Shown here piece by piece: positions 7,761 through 16,549 of a stretch of DNA of 64,000 nucleotides. A model generated the notes under the pieces. It was not told where the DNA came from. It saw only the letters and a list, made by a program, of their open reading frames with translations, and did no database searches. The stretch covers positions 1-64,000 of the forward strand of contig NZ_JNIV01000001.1 of assembly GCF_000701405.1 (NCBI RefSeq), written 5' to 3'. The position numbers were made by a program, and so were the translations under genes. The first letter of the stretch is position 1, and the number at the start of each line of letters is the position of its first letter. The DNA comes from Deinococcus marmoris DSM 12784 (GTDB lineage: Bacteria; Deinococcota; Deinococci; Deinococcales; Deinococcaceae).

Positions 7761-8402
7761 ATGACCAAGAAGAGCAAGACCGATCCCTCCAGCCCCAGCA
7801 AGGCCAGCAAAAGCGCCGCCGATCAGGCCAGCAAGGCCAAAGCTGCCAAGCCCGGCGTGACCCCCGGCGGTGAATCCAAGGCCGACGCTGCCCATCTGGA
7901 CACCCCGTTCAACGCCTTGGTGGACCACAACTACCTGACGGAGAGCGAGTTCGACACCGTGGCCGAGACGCTCCAGCGCAACCTCGCCACCACCATTACT
8001 CTGTACCTGAAGTTCAAGAAGTACCACTGGGACATCCGGGGCCGCTTCTTCCGCGATCTGCACCTGGCCTACGACGAATTCATTGAGGAAATCTTCCCCG
8101 GCATCGACGAGCAGGCCGAGCGTCTGGTGGCCCTGGGCGGCAGCCCCATCGCCGCACCCAGCGATCTGGAGCGCTTCAGCGTGGTCAAGGTGCCCACCGA
8201 AACCGTGCGCGACGCTCGCGCCCAGGTGGCCGATCTGGTCAGTGACCTGACCCGCGTGTCCAGGGGCTTCCGCGACGACAGTCAGACGGTGGACGAGGCC
8301 AACGATCCCGCCACTGCCGATATGTATAACGGCTACGCGGGCACCATCGACAAGATTCGCTGGATGCTCCAGGCGATGATGGACGACGACCGCATGAACT
8401 GA
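7761..8402 (+). CDS. dps1: DNA protection during starvation protein Dps1
   Basis: 213 aa. The core ferritin-like domain has KFKKYHWDIRGRFF and DEFIEEIFPGIDEQAERL, the ferroxidase ligands shared between subunits of the dodecamer. The first ~55 residues are a Lys/Ser/Ala-rich tail as in D. radiodurans Dps1 (DR2263). The N-terminal metal site described for that protein (Asp, His, His, Glu with spacings 3, 11, 5) is conserved here as Asp42, His45, His56 and Glu61. The protein stores iron and binds DNA through the tail. ATG 7761 follows a TAGCGT box by only 5 bases; an in-frame ATG at 7725 would be an unlikely extension. Confidence 0.93.
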   Translation: MTKKSKTDPSSPSKASKSAADQASKAKAAKPGVTPGGESKADAAHLDTPFNALVDHNYLTESEFDTVAETLQRNLATTITLYLKFKKYHWDIRGRFFRDLHLAYDEFIEEIFPGIDEQAERLVALGGSPIAAPSDLERFSVVKVPTETVRDARAQVADLVSDLTRVSRGFRDDSQTVDEANDPATADMYNGYAGTIDKIRWMLQAMMDDDRMN

Positions 8403-8472
8403 AGTTTGAATGATTGAAAGTGGGTTACTGGTTAAGTCCGGTGGCCCATTTTTTCGTCTGTGAGGAGGGGAA

Positions 8473-8964
8473 ATGCCCAAATTCGACTATGACCTGAACT
8501 ACGCCGAACTCGATCTGCGTGCCCAGCCCGAGCTGTACCGCGTGGGCCGGGGCGAACAGGGTGTCCTGCTGGTGCAGCCATACAAGGGTGAGATTCTGCC
8601 CCACTGGCGGTTCGTCACGCCGGACGCCGCCCAGGAAAGCAGCGAGGCAATCTATTCCATGTTCGAGAAGTATCTGAAAGACGGTGATTTTGTCGGCGCA
8701 GACATGGCCCGCAAGTTTTTGCAGATGGGCTTTACCCGTGCCCGCCGCTACGCCAACCACAAGGGCGGCAAGAAATACGACGGTCCTGTCCCCGACGATA
8801 AAAAAGGCCAGAGTGGCGCGCACGGACGGGCCGAGTTGCCCCGCCAGCCCGAGGACCCCGTGAAAGCCGAGTCCGCCCGCATCTTCAAGGCGAAATGGGA
8901 TGAGGCGGAGGCGAACGAGGAATACGCGCGTCTGAAGAAGGAACACCGCACAAAGTACGGCTGA
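8473..8964 (+). CDS. DUF4385 family protein
   Basis: 163 aa. FDYDLNYAELDLRAQPEL at the N-terminus, GEQGVLLVQPYKGEILPHWRF and MARKFLQMGFTRARRYANHKGG are the conserved blocks of DUF4385, a family of unknown function also found in large viruses and phages. There is no membrane segment. The strong Shine-Dalgarno AGGAGGGG just before ATG 8473 contrasts with the leaderless genes around it. It follows dps1 by 70 bases and could be co-expressed. The stop is 4 bases from the convergent mnmE stop. Confidence 0.85.
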   Translation: MPKFDYDLNYAELDLRAQPELYRVGRGEQGVLLVQPYKGEILPHWRFVTPDAAQESSEAIYSMFEKYLKDGDFVGADMARKFLQMGFTRARRYANHKGGKKYDGPVPDDKKGQSGAHGRAELPRQPEDPVKAESARIFKAKWDEAEANEEYARLKKEHRTKYG

Positions 8965-8968
8965 CCCT

Positions 8969-10291
8969 TTATTTCCCCACGCAGAAGTTGCGGAACACGG
9001 CGTCCACCACATCCTCCTGCACGTCCTGCCCGGTGATCTCGGCCAGGACACGCAGGGCTTCTTCCAGCTCGTACCCTGCCAGATCGTCGGGGAGGGTCTG
9101 CGCGGCCTGCACATGGCCCAGCGCCCGCCGCGCCGCGTCCGCCTGTCGCTCGGTGGTCAGCCATGCCTCGCCGCGTGCTGCGTCTCCCAGCAGGGCCATC
9201 CGCACCGCCTCGCGCAACTGGGGGAGGCCAGCGCCCGTCACCGCGCTCACGTCCAACGACTCCAAATCGGTCCACGCGGCGGGCAGATCAGCCTTCGTTC
9301 TGAGCCGGATAACGCGGGCGGGCGTGCCAGTCACGTCCAGCGGCAACTCCTCGCGCATTGTGCTGCCGTCCTCTAAAACCAGCACCAGATCGGCAGCTTC
9401 GGCCAGTGCCCGTGCCTGCCTCACGCCCGCCGCCTCGATCTCGTCCACCGTTTCGCGCAGGCCCGCCGTGTCCACCAGCGTCACGGGCACGCCTGCCAGC
9501 TCCAGCCCGGCTTCCAGATAGTCGCGGGTGGTGCCGGGTGTGGGCGTCACGATGCTGCGCTCGAAGCCCACCAGGGCGTTCAGCAGGCTGCTTTTCCCGG
9601 CATTGGGCCGCCCGATCAGGGCCAGCCGTGCGCCGCGCGTGCTGACCTGTCCGGCACGCGCGCTGGCGAGCAGGGCCTCCAACTCGGCCTGGGCCTGGGC
9701 CAGCGGTTCGGCGCGGTCCTCGTCCGGCACGCCTTCTTCCGGGTAATCGAGCATGGCCTGGATGGCGGCCAGGGCGCGGATCAGTCCAGCAGCCACCCGC
9801 GACACCCGCGCGCCCAGCGCCCCGGACAGACCCAGGCTGGCCTGCCGCCGCGCGCCGTCGGTCTGGGCTTCCACCAGCCCCAGCACGGCCTCGGCCTGCG
9901 CCAGATCCAGGCGGCCCGCCAGATACGCCCGCAGGGTGAATTCGCCGGGCCGCGCCGGACGTGCGCCCAGTTCCAGCGCCCGTGCCAGCACGCGACTCAG
10001 CACTGCCGGGCTGCCGTGCGATTGCAGTTCCACCACATTCTCGCCCGTGTAACTGCGTGGTTCCCGGAACACCAGACACAGCCCCTCGTCCAGCACCTCG
10101 CCGTCGTCGGCAATCAGTTCGCCAAAGAGAAAACGCCCACCCGCCGTTCTGGAGGGTGCGCGCTTGCCCTTAAATACGCCGTCTGCCACGTTCAACGCGT
10201 CCGGCCCGCTGACCCGCACGATGCCCACGCCCGCGCTGCCGGGGGCGGTGGCGATGGCGGCGATGGTGTCGGACAGGCCAGAACGGGTCAC
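8969..10291 (-). CDS. mnmE: tRNA modification GTPase MnmE
   Basis: 440 aa, the usual length. The N-terminal tetrahydrofolate-binding domain has [15 protein letters not shown] and [20 protein letters not shown]. The G domain has GRPNAGKSS (residues 227-235), the TTRD switch ([10 protein letters not shown]) and DTAGLRE. The helical domain ends in FCVGK with the essential Cys437. With MnmG it installs carboxymethylaminomethyl groups on wobble U34. GTG start at 10291 after a TACCCT box. The DUF4258 gene lies 48 bases upstream on the same strand. Confidence 0.97.
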   Translation of the reverse strand: MTRSGLSDTIAAIATAPGSAGVGIVRVSGPDALNVADGVFKGKRAPSRTAGGRFLFGELIADDGEVLDEGLCLVFREPRSYTGENVVELQSHGSPAVLSRVLARALELGARPARPGEFTLRAYLAGRLDLAQAEAVLGLVEAQTDGARRQASLGLSGALGARVSRVAAGLIRALAAIQAMLDYPEEGVPDEDRAEPLAQAQAELEALLASARAGQVSTRGARLALIGRPNAGKSSLLNALVGFERSIVTPTPGTTRDYLEAGLELAGVPVTLVDTAGLRETVDEIEAAGVRQARALAEAADLVLVLEDGSTMREELPLDVTGTPARVIRLRTKADLPAAWTDLESLDVSAVTGAGLPQLREAVRMALLGDAARGEAWLTTERQADAARRALGHVQAAQTLPDDLAGYELEEALRVLAEITGQDVQEDVVDAVFRNFCVGK

Positions 10292-10298
10292 GGGGCCA

Positions 10299-10304
10299 AG
10301 GGTA
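10299..10304 (-). promoter_or_regulatory. -10 box of mnmE
   Basis: TACCCT on the minus strand, 7 bases before GTG 10291. mnmE therefore probably has its own leaderless transcript in addition to any read-through. Confidence 0.6.
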
Positions 10305-10339
10305 GCAGGGGGGAGGGGGATCTGGAGTTCGTCAGGCTC

Positions 10340-11011
10340 TCAGCGTTTCCAACGTCCCCGCCCGCGCGCCCCCGCCTTTGCCCCTGGCGTGCTGGTGCGG
10401 ACCCTGATCTGCTCGTCGTCGTAGCGCAGCATCACGGCCAGCCTCGCGCGGCTGATGATGTGGTGCGGGTGCCTGGGCACGAAGGCCGTTACGATGTCCA
10501 GATGTCCATCCCGATGATACTGCACCACCACATGCAGCGGCAGGGCCACGCCGCAGGCTTCAAAGGAGCCGTGAACCAGCCAGCGCCGGTCTTCCGGGTA
10601 CACCGCCCGCACGCGCCCGCACAGCAGCACATCGATAATGTCGTGTTCCAGAAAGCCCTCGGCGCGGGCGTGGCCGATGGCGTGTGGGCACAGGTGATAG
10701 TGCGCGTCGTACACGGCGTCACGCAGCCGGGCGTGGGCGCGCGACAGGCTGAAATCGTCGGTGGCGATTCCGGCCAGCTCCACCTCGCGCTGGGGCTTGA
10801 CCGGGGCCGGGCGGACCGCGCGGGCGGGCAGAGGCGTGGGGGCGCGGCGGGCCGCCTTCTCGGCGCGCGACAACTGGGCACGCAGGGCCAGCAGATCGGT
10901 TCCGGTCTGGACCTCGGCCAGCAGGGACTTCTGCGGCGCGGCGGGCACGCTGTGGCGGCCTCCCTGACGGTTGTGGTTGATCCCAAGCGGCTTGCTGGAC
11001 TGTTTGGTCAC
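10340..11011 (-). CDS. DUF4258 domain-containing protein
   Basis: 223 aa. The C-terminal ~110 residues (from about AHYHLCPHAIGHARAEGF through DIIDVLLCGRV to LDIVTAFVP) match DUF4258, a small RelE-like fold often linked to toxin-antitoxin loci. The N-terminal ~85 residues are basic and Pro/Ala-rich, probably disordered. Two GTG codons are possible. GGAGGT overlaps the first (11020), so the second, at 11011 with a spacing of 7, is the sensible start. The gene has an unusual ~150-base leader containing a hairpin plus T-run (see 11093-11164). No antitoxin is adjacent. Confidence 0.75.
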   Translation of the reverse strand: MTKQSSKPLGINHNRQGGRHSVPAAPQKSLLAEVQTGTDLLALRAQLSRAEKAARRAPTPLPARAVRPAPVKPQREVELAGIATDDFSLSRAHARLRDAVYDAHYHLCPHAIGHARAEGFLEHDIIDVLLCGRVRAVYPEDRRWLVHGSFEACGVALPLHVVVQYHRDGHLDIVTAFVPRHPHHIISRARLAVMLRYDDEQIRVRTSTPGAKAGARGRGRWKR

Positions 11012-11092
11012 GGCGAACACCTCCGAAAAAACGTTCCCGCCTCCCTGCCCTCAGTCCTTTTTGTCGGGTCAAGCTGCTGACCTGCATCCCCC

Positions 11093-11164
11093 AAAAAAGA
11101 AAAGGCCCCTCAAACACGGCTTCGTGTCTGGGAGGAGGCAGGCGTCGTACCCTGTTCAGGGCAT
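11093..11164 (-). ncRNA. Attenuator-like leader or small RNA upstream of the DUF4258 gene
   Basis: On the minus strand a TATGCT box (forward 11171-11176) is followed after 6 bases by ATG CCC TGA (11164-11156), a two-codon ORF. Next comes the palindrome CCCTGTTCAGGG (11150-11161). A stem then pairs CAGACACG with CGTGTTTG around a four-base loop, followed by a GGGGCC spacer and the T-rich run TTTTCTTTTTT (11103-11093). This is the form of an intrinsic terminator placed before the gene at 11011. It may be a conditional attenuator or the end of a ~70-nt RNA. Confidence 0.5.
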
Positions 11165-11315
11165 GCGCCCAGCATAGCACGGCGCGGCAAAAAAGGGCGT
11201 GACGCACTCGGCAGACAGCGCACCATTCCGCCTCCTAGGCTGGGAGGTAGCACCTCAACCTGCCGCCAGAACCTGCCGCCAATCCGCATCGCCTTTCCGC
11301 ACGGAGGACACCCCC

Positions 11316-12191
11316 ATGATCCGTTCCATGCAGGCCACCGATATTCCCGACGTTCTCGCGCTGCTGCACTGGATGGACGCGGCCCCCGAACGCGAGGTCT
11401 TTGCCCCCGATTCCCGTGACCCACGCGAACTGCATCTGGAGTGCGAGGAGGGGTTGTGTCTGGTCGAGGAGGATGACGACGGCGTGCGCGCCTACTGCGC
11501 CCTGTCGCCCTTCCGCGACGGTCTGGTGCTGGAAGGCCCCATTGCCGAGAATGCTGGCAGCGAGGGCGGCTCGATGAAGGCCCTGCTGGGCCGCGCCGTG
11601 CAGCACACCGACGGTCAGCCGGTGTACGCCTTCAGCGCCCGCGACAATCTGCCCGTGCGGGCCGCGTTGGAGAAGGCGGGATTTGCACCCCTGCACAGCA
11701 CCGCCTTCTATTCTGCGCCGCTGGCCCAGATCTCGCGTGGTGCCCGTGTGCCGGACGGAATGCGGACCACGGACAGCCTGCCCATCGCCGAGTACCGCGC
11801 CCTGTACCGCGCCGCCGAGGACGCCTGGGCCGGACGCCTGGACTGGACCCCCGAGCAGTACGCCGCCCACTTTGCCGACGACACCGTGCGGCTGGTGGCC
11901 CTGTGGCGCGGCAACCATCCGGTGGGTTTTGCCGAGCTGGAATTCAGCCCGGACGACGCCCGCGCCGACGTGACGTATCTGGCGGTCCACCCCGCCGAGC
12001 GCGGGCAGGGCCTGGGCCGCGTGCTGCTGGCCCTGGCCGCCGCCGAGGCCCAGAGCCATCCCGAGTTGCGGACCCTGCGCGTGCGCGCCCACGATCACCT
12101 GCACTCCGCCCGCACCCTGTACGCCCGCATGGGCTTCACCCACTGCCGCAGCATGGTGACCTACCTGCTGGACGGGGATGAGGAGGCGTAG
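11316..12191 (+). CDS. GNAT family N-acetyltransferase with two GNAT-like halves
   Basis: 291 aa. The C-terminal half has VTYLAVHPAERGQGLGRVLL, the acetyl-CoA pyrophosphate loop (RGQGLG), then ARTLYARMGFTHC, the usual end of the fold. The N-terminal half (MIRSMQATDIPDVLALL ... DNLPVRAALEKAGF) repeats the GNAT pattern without a clear acetyl-CoA loop, so it is probably a structural or substrate-binding copy. The substrate is unknown. ATG 11316 has GGAGG with eight bases of spacing; the upstream in-frame extension to 11199 has no support. It ends at a shared bidirectional terminator. Confidence 0.85.
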   Translation: MIRSMQATDIPDVLALLHWMDAAPEREVFAPDSRDPRELHLECEEGLCLVEEDDDGVRAYCALSPFRDGLVLEGPIAENAGSEGGSMKALLGRAVQHTDGQPVYAFSARDNLPVRAALEKAGFAPLHSTAFYSAPLAQISRGARVPDGMRTTDSLPIAEYRALYRAAEDAWAGRLDWTPEQYAAHFADDTVRLVALWRGNHPVGFAELEFSPDDARADVTYLAVHPAERGQGLGRVLLALAAAEAQSHPELRTLRVRAHDHLHSARTLYARMGFTHCRSMVTYLLDGDEEA

Positions 12192-12227
12192 GTTTCTGCC
12201 TTTCAGCATCAAGATTAAGCAGAACAA

Positions 12228-12257
12228 AGCCGCCCGGAGCTGGTCTCGCGGGCGGCT
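12228..12257. terminator. Bidirectional terminator between GNAT gene and urate operon
   Basis: AGCCGCCCG and CGGGCGGCT form a perfect 9-bp stem between convergent genes. The minus-strand reading is followed by TTTGTT. Confidence 0.7.
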
Positions 12258-12280
12258 CTGCTGAATTTGAGGGCTGAAGC

Positions 12281-12640
12281 TCAGCTTCCCCGGTAGGTGC
12301 TGTAGGACCACGGCGTCATCACCAGCGGAACGTGGTAATGCGCGTCCGGGTTGCCCACCGTGAAGCGCAGCGTCACCACGTCCAGAAAGGGTGGATCGGT
12401 GGCCGCGTCGAAATCAGAGAAGTAGTCGGCCACATGAAAGGTCAGCTCATAGGTGCCGCTCTGGAGGCTGCCGCGCTCGATCAGTGGGGCGTCGGTGCGT
12501 CCGTCCGCATTGGTGACCGCCTCGGCGAGCGGCTTGCGCGTCTCACCCTCGACGCGGTGCAACTGGACCGGAATGCCCTGCGCGGGACGGCCCCGCGCGG
12601 TGTCCAGGACGTGCGTACTCAGTCCGGCGTGTGCGCCCAT
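12281..12640 (-). CDS. uraH: 5-hydroxyisourate hydrolase
   Basis: 119 aa transthyretin-like enzyme that hydrolyses 5-hydroxyisourate to OHCU, the second step of urate breakdown. GLSTHVLDTARGRPA at the N-terminus carries the conserved His. The C-terminus YHVPLVMTPWSYSTYRGS ends in the family's YRGS tetrapeptide. ATG 12640 overlaps the stop of uox (TGATG), so the two are translationally coupled. It is the last gene of uraD-uox-uraH. Confidence 0.95.
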   Translation of the reverse strand: MGAHAGLSTHVLDTARGRPAQGIPVQLHRVEGETRKPLAEAVTNADGRTDAPLIERGSLQSGTYELTFHVADYFSDFDAATDPPFLDVVTLRFTVGNPDAHYHVPLVMTPWSYSTYRGS

Positions 12641-13533
12641 CAAGCGCGCTCGACCCAGCCTTCCATCAGGCCGTAGGGTTCGGGATCGACGTGCATGATC
12701 TCCAGGTTGTTGTCCAGGTCGAAGCGGCCCAGGTTGTACTGGAGGTGGTGCATGTTGGGCATGCGGAACCAGATGCGCGAGATTTCCGGGCACAGCGACA
12801 GCACGGCCTCGCCCATCAGGTACAGCGTGTTCTGGAGGCTGGGCGAGTAGTGATCGGTCAGCGTTTCCTGAAGCTGCGTAAACACCTTTTCCCACACGGC
12901 GTCGTAGTCCACGTCATCGGTGTTGTACTCCCACCTGGCGGTCACGAAGGTGGCCATCACGCGCTCATGCGTTTCGGGCAGCGTGGTGAAACGCTCCTCC
13001 AGCAGGTAGTTTTCCCAGCCGCTCTCGGTGGTCTTCAGCACGTACAGCTCTGCGATGCCGGAGGTGACCTTGAACGCCTTGCCGTCCTCGCTCTCCACAC
13101 GTCCGGTGCGCTTGGGCATCTGGCGCACGAAGGAGTGGTCATGGCCCTGACCGCCGACCTGTACGCGGTCCCACAGGTGTTCGGTGAATTCCATGAAGCC
13201 GCCAGTCACCCTGGGGCCAGTCTTGACGAAGTGCGCGATCAGTTCCTTGCCGAACACTTCGGGGCTGCTCGTGAAGCCTTCCTTGGCCAGCCCGTACACG
13301 GTGTTGCGGACGGTATCGGTGGCAACCAGTTCGGAGTTGTCGCCCTGGCTGTGCGCGGCATCGAAATCGCCAGTCATCGCCACGCGCACCTGCAATTCAC
13401 GAATCTCGTGGCGCTTGCCGCCCCGGTTGATCTTCATCAGGTTAATTTCGGCCTTGCCGTAGTTGTTCTCGCCGAGTTTGACTTTCACGGTGGCCTTCTT
13501 GCCTGCATTGTTCTGGTCTGTGGTCTGCGTCAT
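12640..13533 (-). CDS. uox: Urate oxidase (uricase)
   Basis: 297 aa, a cofactor-free T-fold enzyme that oxidises urate to 5-hydroxyisourate and hydrogen peroxide. Visible signatures: GDNSELVATDTVRNTVYGLAK (the Thr/Asp segment of the active site), FVTARWEYN, SPSLQNTLYLMGE (the active-site Gln region) and MPNMHHLQYNL with the conserved Asn/His. It lies 14 bases downstream of uraD. Regulation is expected through the HucR-type operator ahead of uraD. The peroxide by-product is notable in an oxidation-tolerant genus. Confidence 0.96.
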   Translation of the reverse strand: MTQTTDQNNAGKKATVKVKLGENNYGKAEINLMKINRGGKRHEIRELQVRVAMTGDFDAAHSQGDNSELVATDTVRNTVYGLAKEGFTSSPEVFGKELIAHFVKTGPRVTGGFMEFTEHLWDRVQVGGQGHDHSFVRQMPKRTGRVESEDGKAFKVTSGIAELYVLKTTESGWENYLLEERFTTLPETHERVMATFVTARWEYNTDDVDYDAVWEKVFTQLQETLTDHYSPSLQNTLYLMGEAVLSLCPEISRIWFRMPNMHHLQYNLGRFDLDNNLEIMHVDPEPYGLMEGWVERA

Positions 13534-13547
13534 GTCGCTTCCTCCCC

Positions 13548-14096
13548 TTATTTCCCGTCGCCGTCGGCGATCAGGTCCAGAACGCGGAGCCGGGCAATCC
13601 GGCTGATCTCGTGCAGGGCGGCCTGCCTTTCCTGCTCGGGGGTGTTCGCCAGCCGCCGCCTGGCCCCCTCGAAGATGCTGTCTTTATCGTTTTCGCGCAC
13701 GCAGACCACGTAGGGCAATTCAAATTTCTCGTGGTAGGCGTCGTTCAGCCGTCCGAACTCGGCAAATTCCTCGGGCGTCAAGCGGTCTAGACCCGCCGAA
13801 GCCTGCTCGTGGGCGCTCTCGGCGGTCAGTTCCCCGGCCAGCGCCGCCTTGCCCGCCAGATCCGGGTGGGCGCGGATCAGCCGCAGTTGCGCGCTCTCGG
13901 AGTCGGTCTGCACGGCGTCCTTGAAGGCGTCGGCCACCTCTTCGGCATTCTGAAATGGGCGCTGGGCGGCAGCGGCCTGGGCATACTGCGGCGAGTACTC
14001 CAGCACCCCGGCGAAGTAGTCGGTAAAGGCGTCGGCGCTCAGCGCGTTCACGGCTTCAAGGCTCAGCGGGGCGGTGTGGGCAGGACTTTGCGTCAA
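13548..14096 (-). CDS. uraD: OHCU decarboxylase
   Basis: 182 aa. It decarboxylates 2-oxo-4-hydroxy-4-carboxy-5-ureidoimidazoline to S-allantoin. RAHPDLAGKAALAGELTAES is the family core with the catalytic His, and FELPYVVCVREN is the other conserved block. The start is TTG at 14096, chosen because GGAGG lies six bases upstream and no ATG or GTG fits. First gene of the urate operon. It is preceded by a near-consensus promoter and an 18-bp pseudo-palindrome. Confidence 0.93.
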   Translation of the reverse strand: MTQSPAHTAPLSLEAVNALSADAFTDYFAGVLEYSPQYAQAAAAQRPFQNAEEVADAFKDAVQTDSESAQLRLIRAHPDLAGKAALAGELTAESAHEQASAGLDRLTPEEFAEFGRLNDAYHEKFELPYVVCVRENDKDSIFEGARRRLANTPEQERQAALHEISRIARLRVLDLIADGDGK

Positions 14097-14127
14097 GAGA
14101 TTCCTCCGGCGGGTGGGGCAGCAAAAC

Positions 14128-14145
14128 TACTTAGATGACTAACTA
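14128..14145. promoter_or_regulatory. HucR-type (MarR family) operator in the urate operon leader
   Basis: TACTTAGATGACTAACTA is an 18-bp pseudo-palindrome: TACTTAGAT against TAGTTAGTC read from the other strand. From memory, the D. radiodurans hucO site is TACTTAGATGTCTACCTA, which differs at two positions. It lies just downstream of the -10 box, where a repressor would block initiation until urate is bound. The regulator gene is not in this window. Confidence 0.75.
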
Positions 14146-14158
14146 ATTGGACCTCTGC

Positions 14159-14187
14159 ATCTTACGGATTCATGACCGGGGTGTCAA
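14159..14187 (-). promoter_or_regulatory. Promoter of uraD-uox-uraH
   Basis: On the minus strand TTGACA (14182-14187), a 17-base spacer and TAAGAT (14159-14164). This is a near-consensus housekeeping sigma promoter, and the operator follows directly downstream. Confidence 0.8.
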
Positions 14188-14312
14188 GCCGGGAATTTTT
14201 GGACCCAGTGCAGGCTGGCCTTGCCGTCACGCTCGAAAGTGGGGGCGGACTCCAGGCCCTGCTTCCTGATGCAGACCCGCGACTGCGCCGCGCCTACTTT
14301 TCCTGAGTGTGG
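14184..14312 (-). pseudogene. Coding-like remnant (C-terminal gene fragment)
   Basis: The minus frame from about 14312 to the TGA at 14184-14186 has about 43 codons, nearly all with G or C in third position. It reads ...AQSRVCIRKQGLESAP then TFERDGKASLHWVQKFPA. No start codon precedes it in frame. Its stop codon overlaps the -35 box of the uraD promoter. It looks like the tail of a gene otherwise lost; the original family is not recognised. Confidence 0.4.
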
Positions 14313-14398
14313 TCATGTTAACCTATTGAGCGGAGGCCCGGCACCTCAGAGTCAGTGATGACGCCCCAAGATGAAGGCTGCCCGGCGGAATACGACAC

Positions 14399-15520
<1,122 letters not shown>

Positions 15521-15538
15521 GCCAGGGATTTTCTTGCA

Positions 15539-15575
15539 GTGGACTCCGAGCCTTAGCCTGGAGTCCACCCTTTTT
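15539..15575 (+). terminator. Rho-independent terminator of dnaJ
   Basis: GTGGACTCC and GGAGTCCAC form a perfect 9-bp stem with a 12-base loop, followed by CCTTTTT. Confidence 0.9.
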
Positions 15576-15669
15576 GGTCAAGTTCTGGTGAGAGGGGAGG
15601 TCACATCGCCGTCAGTCGGGCGGGCCAAGATGATGTTCGACACGCCCCGGCGTGAACTCTGGAAACGAT

Positions 15670-16443
15670 ATGAAACGAAGCCTTTTGACCCGCTGTATGA
15701 TCCTCTGCGCCGCCCTGACCCTGACCACCGCCTCTGCCGCGCAGATCGCCGACGGCACCTGGACGCTGAGCCGCCTGAGCGACGCTGAGGGCACCGTCAC
15801 CACGGGCGGCCTGGACGCGCCCACGCTGAAGCTGCTGGGCACCAGTATTTCCACCGCAGACGGCACGCAGGTTTCCGGGTCTGCCGGGTGCAATGTCTTT
15901 AGCACCTCCGGCATATTCGGAAACAATCTTCAGATGGGCGGCACCCTCAAACTCGGCCCGATTGCGGCCACGCGCAAGCTGTGCGCCGAGGCGCAGATGA
16001 CGCTCGAAACGCGCTACCTGAACGTGCTGGCCCAGGCCCGCGCCTTCGTGCGGGTGGGCGATACATTGATTCTGACCTCTGGCACATCAAAGGCGGTGTT
16101 TACGTTGGGAAGCGAGATGGAAAAAAGGCTGCGGGCCACCTGGCGGCTGGTGGGCGGACAGGGCAACGAACCTCTGACCCTGACCTTCGGCGAAGGCGGA
16201 CGCATGAGCGGCACCACGGGCTGCAACAACCTGATGGGCCAGTATGACGTCATGGACGGCGGGCTGACCTTCGGGCCGCTGGCGACCACCCGCCGCGCCT
16301 GTGCCGATCCCGCGCTGGCCGAGCAGGAGCAAGCGTTCCTGAAAGACCTTTCCGAAGTGACAAGTTATGAAGTCGCTGGCTCGATGCTCAAGCTGACCAC
16401 CCGTTCCGGCAAGGTACTGGAGCTGGCGCGTCCGGTGAACTGA
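15670..16443 (+). CDS. Secreted protein with two META domains
   Basis: 257 aa. An N-terminal signal peptide (KRSLLTRCMILCAALTLTTASAA) precedes two META (HslJ-like) domains. Domain 1 carries GSAGCNVFSTSG and a TRKLC motif; domain 2 carries GTTGCNNLMGQYDV and a TRRAC motif. META proteins are periplasmic or outer-envelope proteins linked to heat, antibiotic and motility phenotypes; the chemical role is unknown. ATG 15670 is chosen over GTG 15652 because it starts the signal peptide and has GGAAA upstream. Confidence 0.85.
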   Translation: MKRSLLTRCMILCAALTLTTASAAQIADGTWTLSRLSDAEGTVTTGGLDAPTLKLLGTSISTADGTQVSGSAGCNVFSTSGIFGNNLQMGGTLKLGPIAATRKLCAEAQMTLETRYLNVLAQARAFVRVGDTLILTSGTSKAVFTLGSEMEKRLRATWRLVGGQGNEPLTLTFGEGGRMSGTTGCNNLMGQYDVMDGGLTFGPLATTRRACADPALAEQEQAFLKDLSEVTSYEVAGSMLKLTTRSGKVLELARPVN

Positions 16444-16465
16444 AACTAGAAAACTGAGGCGGGGC

Positions 16466-16531
16466 AGACGGTGGGCGTTCTATGCTGGCGGGAGAATTTA
16501 TATCCGTTCAGCACAGCACCCACCGTCTTTT
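16466..16531 (+). terminator. Long-loop stem with T-run between META gene and esterase
   Basis: AGACGGTGGG (16466-16475) pairs perfectly with CCCACCGTCT (16519-16528), followed by TTTTC. The 43-base loop contains TATGCT and a TTATAT-like box that could drive the esterase gene, so read-through transcripts could terminate here while new ones start inside the loop. Confidence 0.45.
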
Positions 16532-16549
16532 CTTCAGGAGGCCCACCCC

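Noticed and set aside
10340..11011. Complete toxin-antitoxin locus around the DUF4258 protein
   Set aside because: No small antitoxin ORF with coding bias lies next to it; the upstream region holds the hairpin leader instead.
12631..13713. Plus-strand frame of 360 codons
   Set aside because: It runs antisense through uricase and has no family features. GC-rich genes produce such shadow frames.
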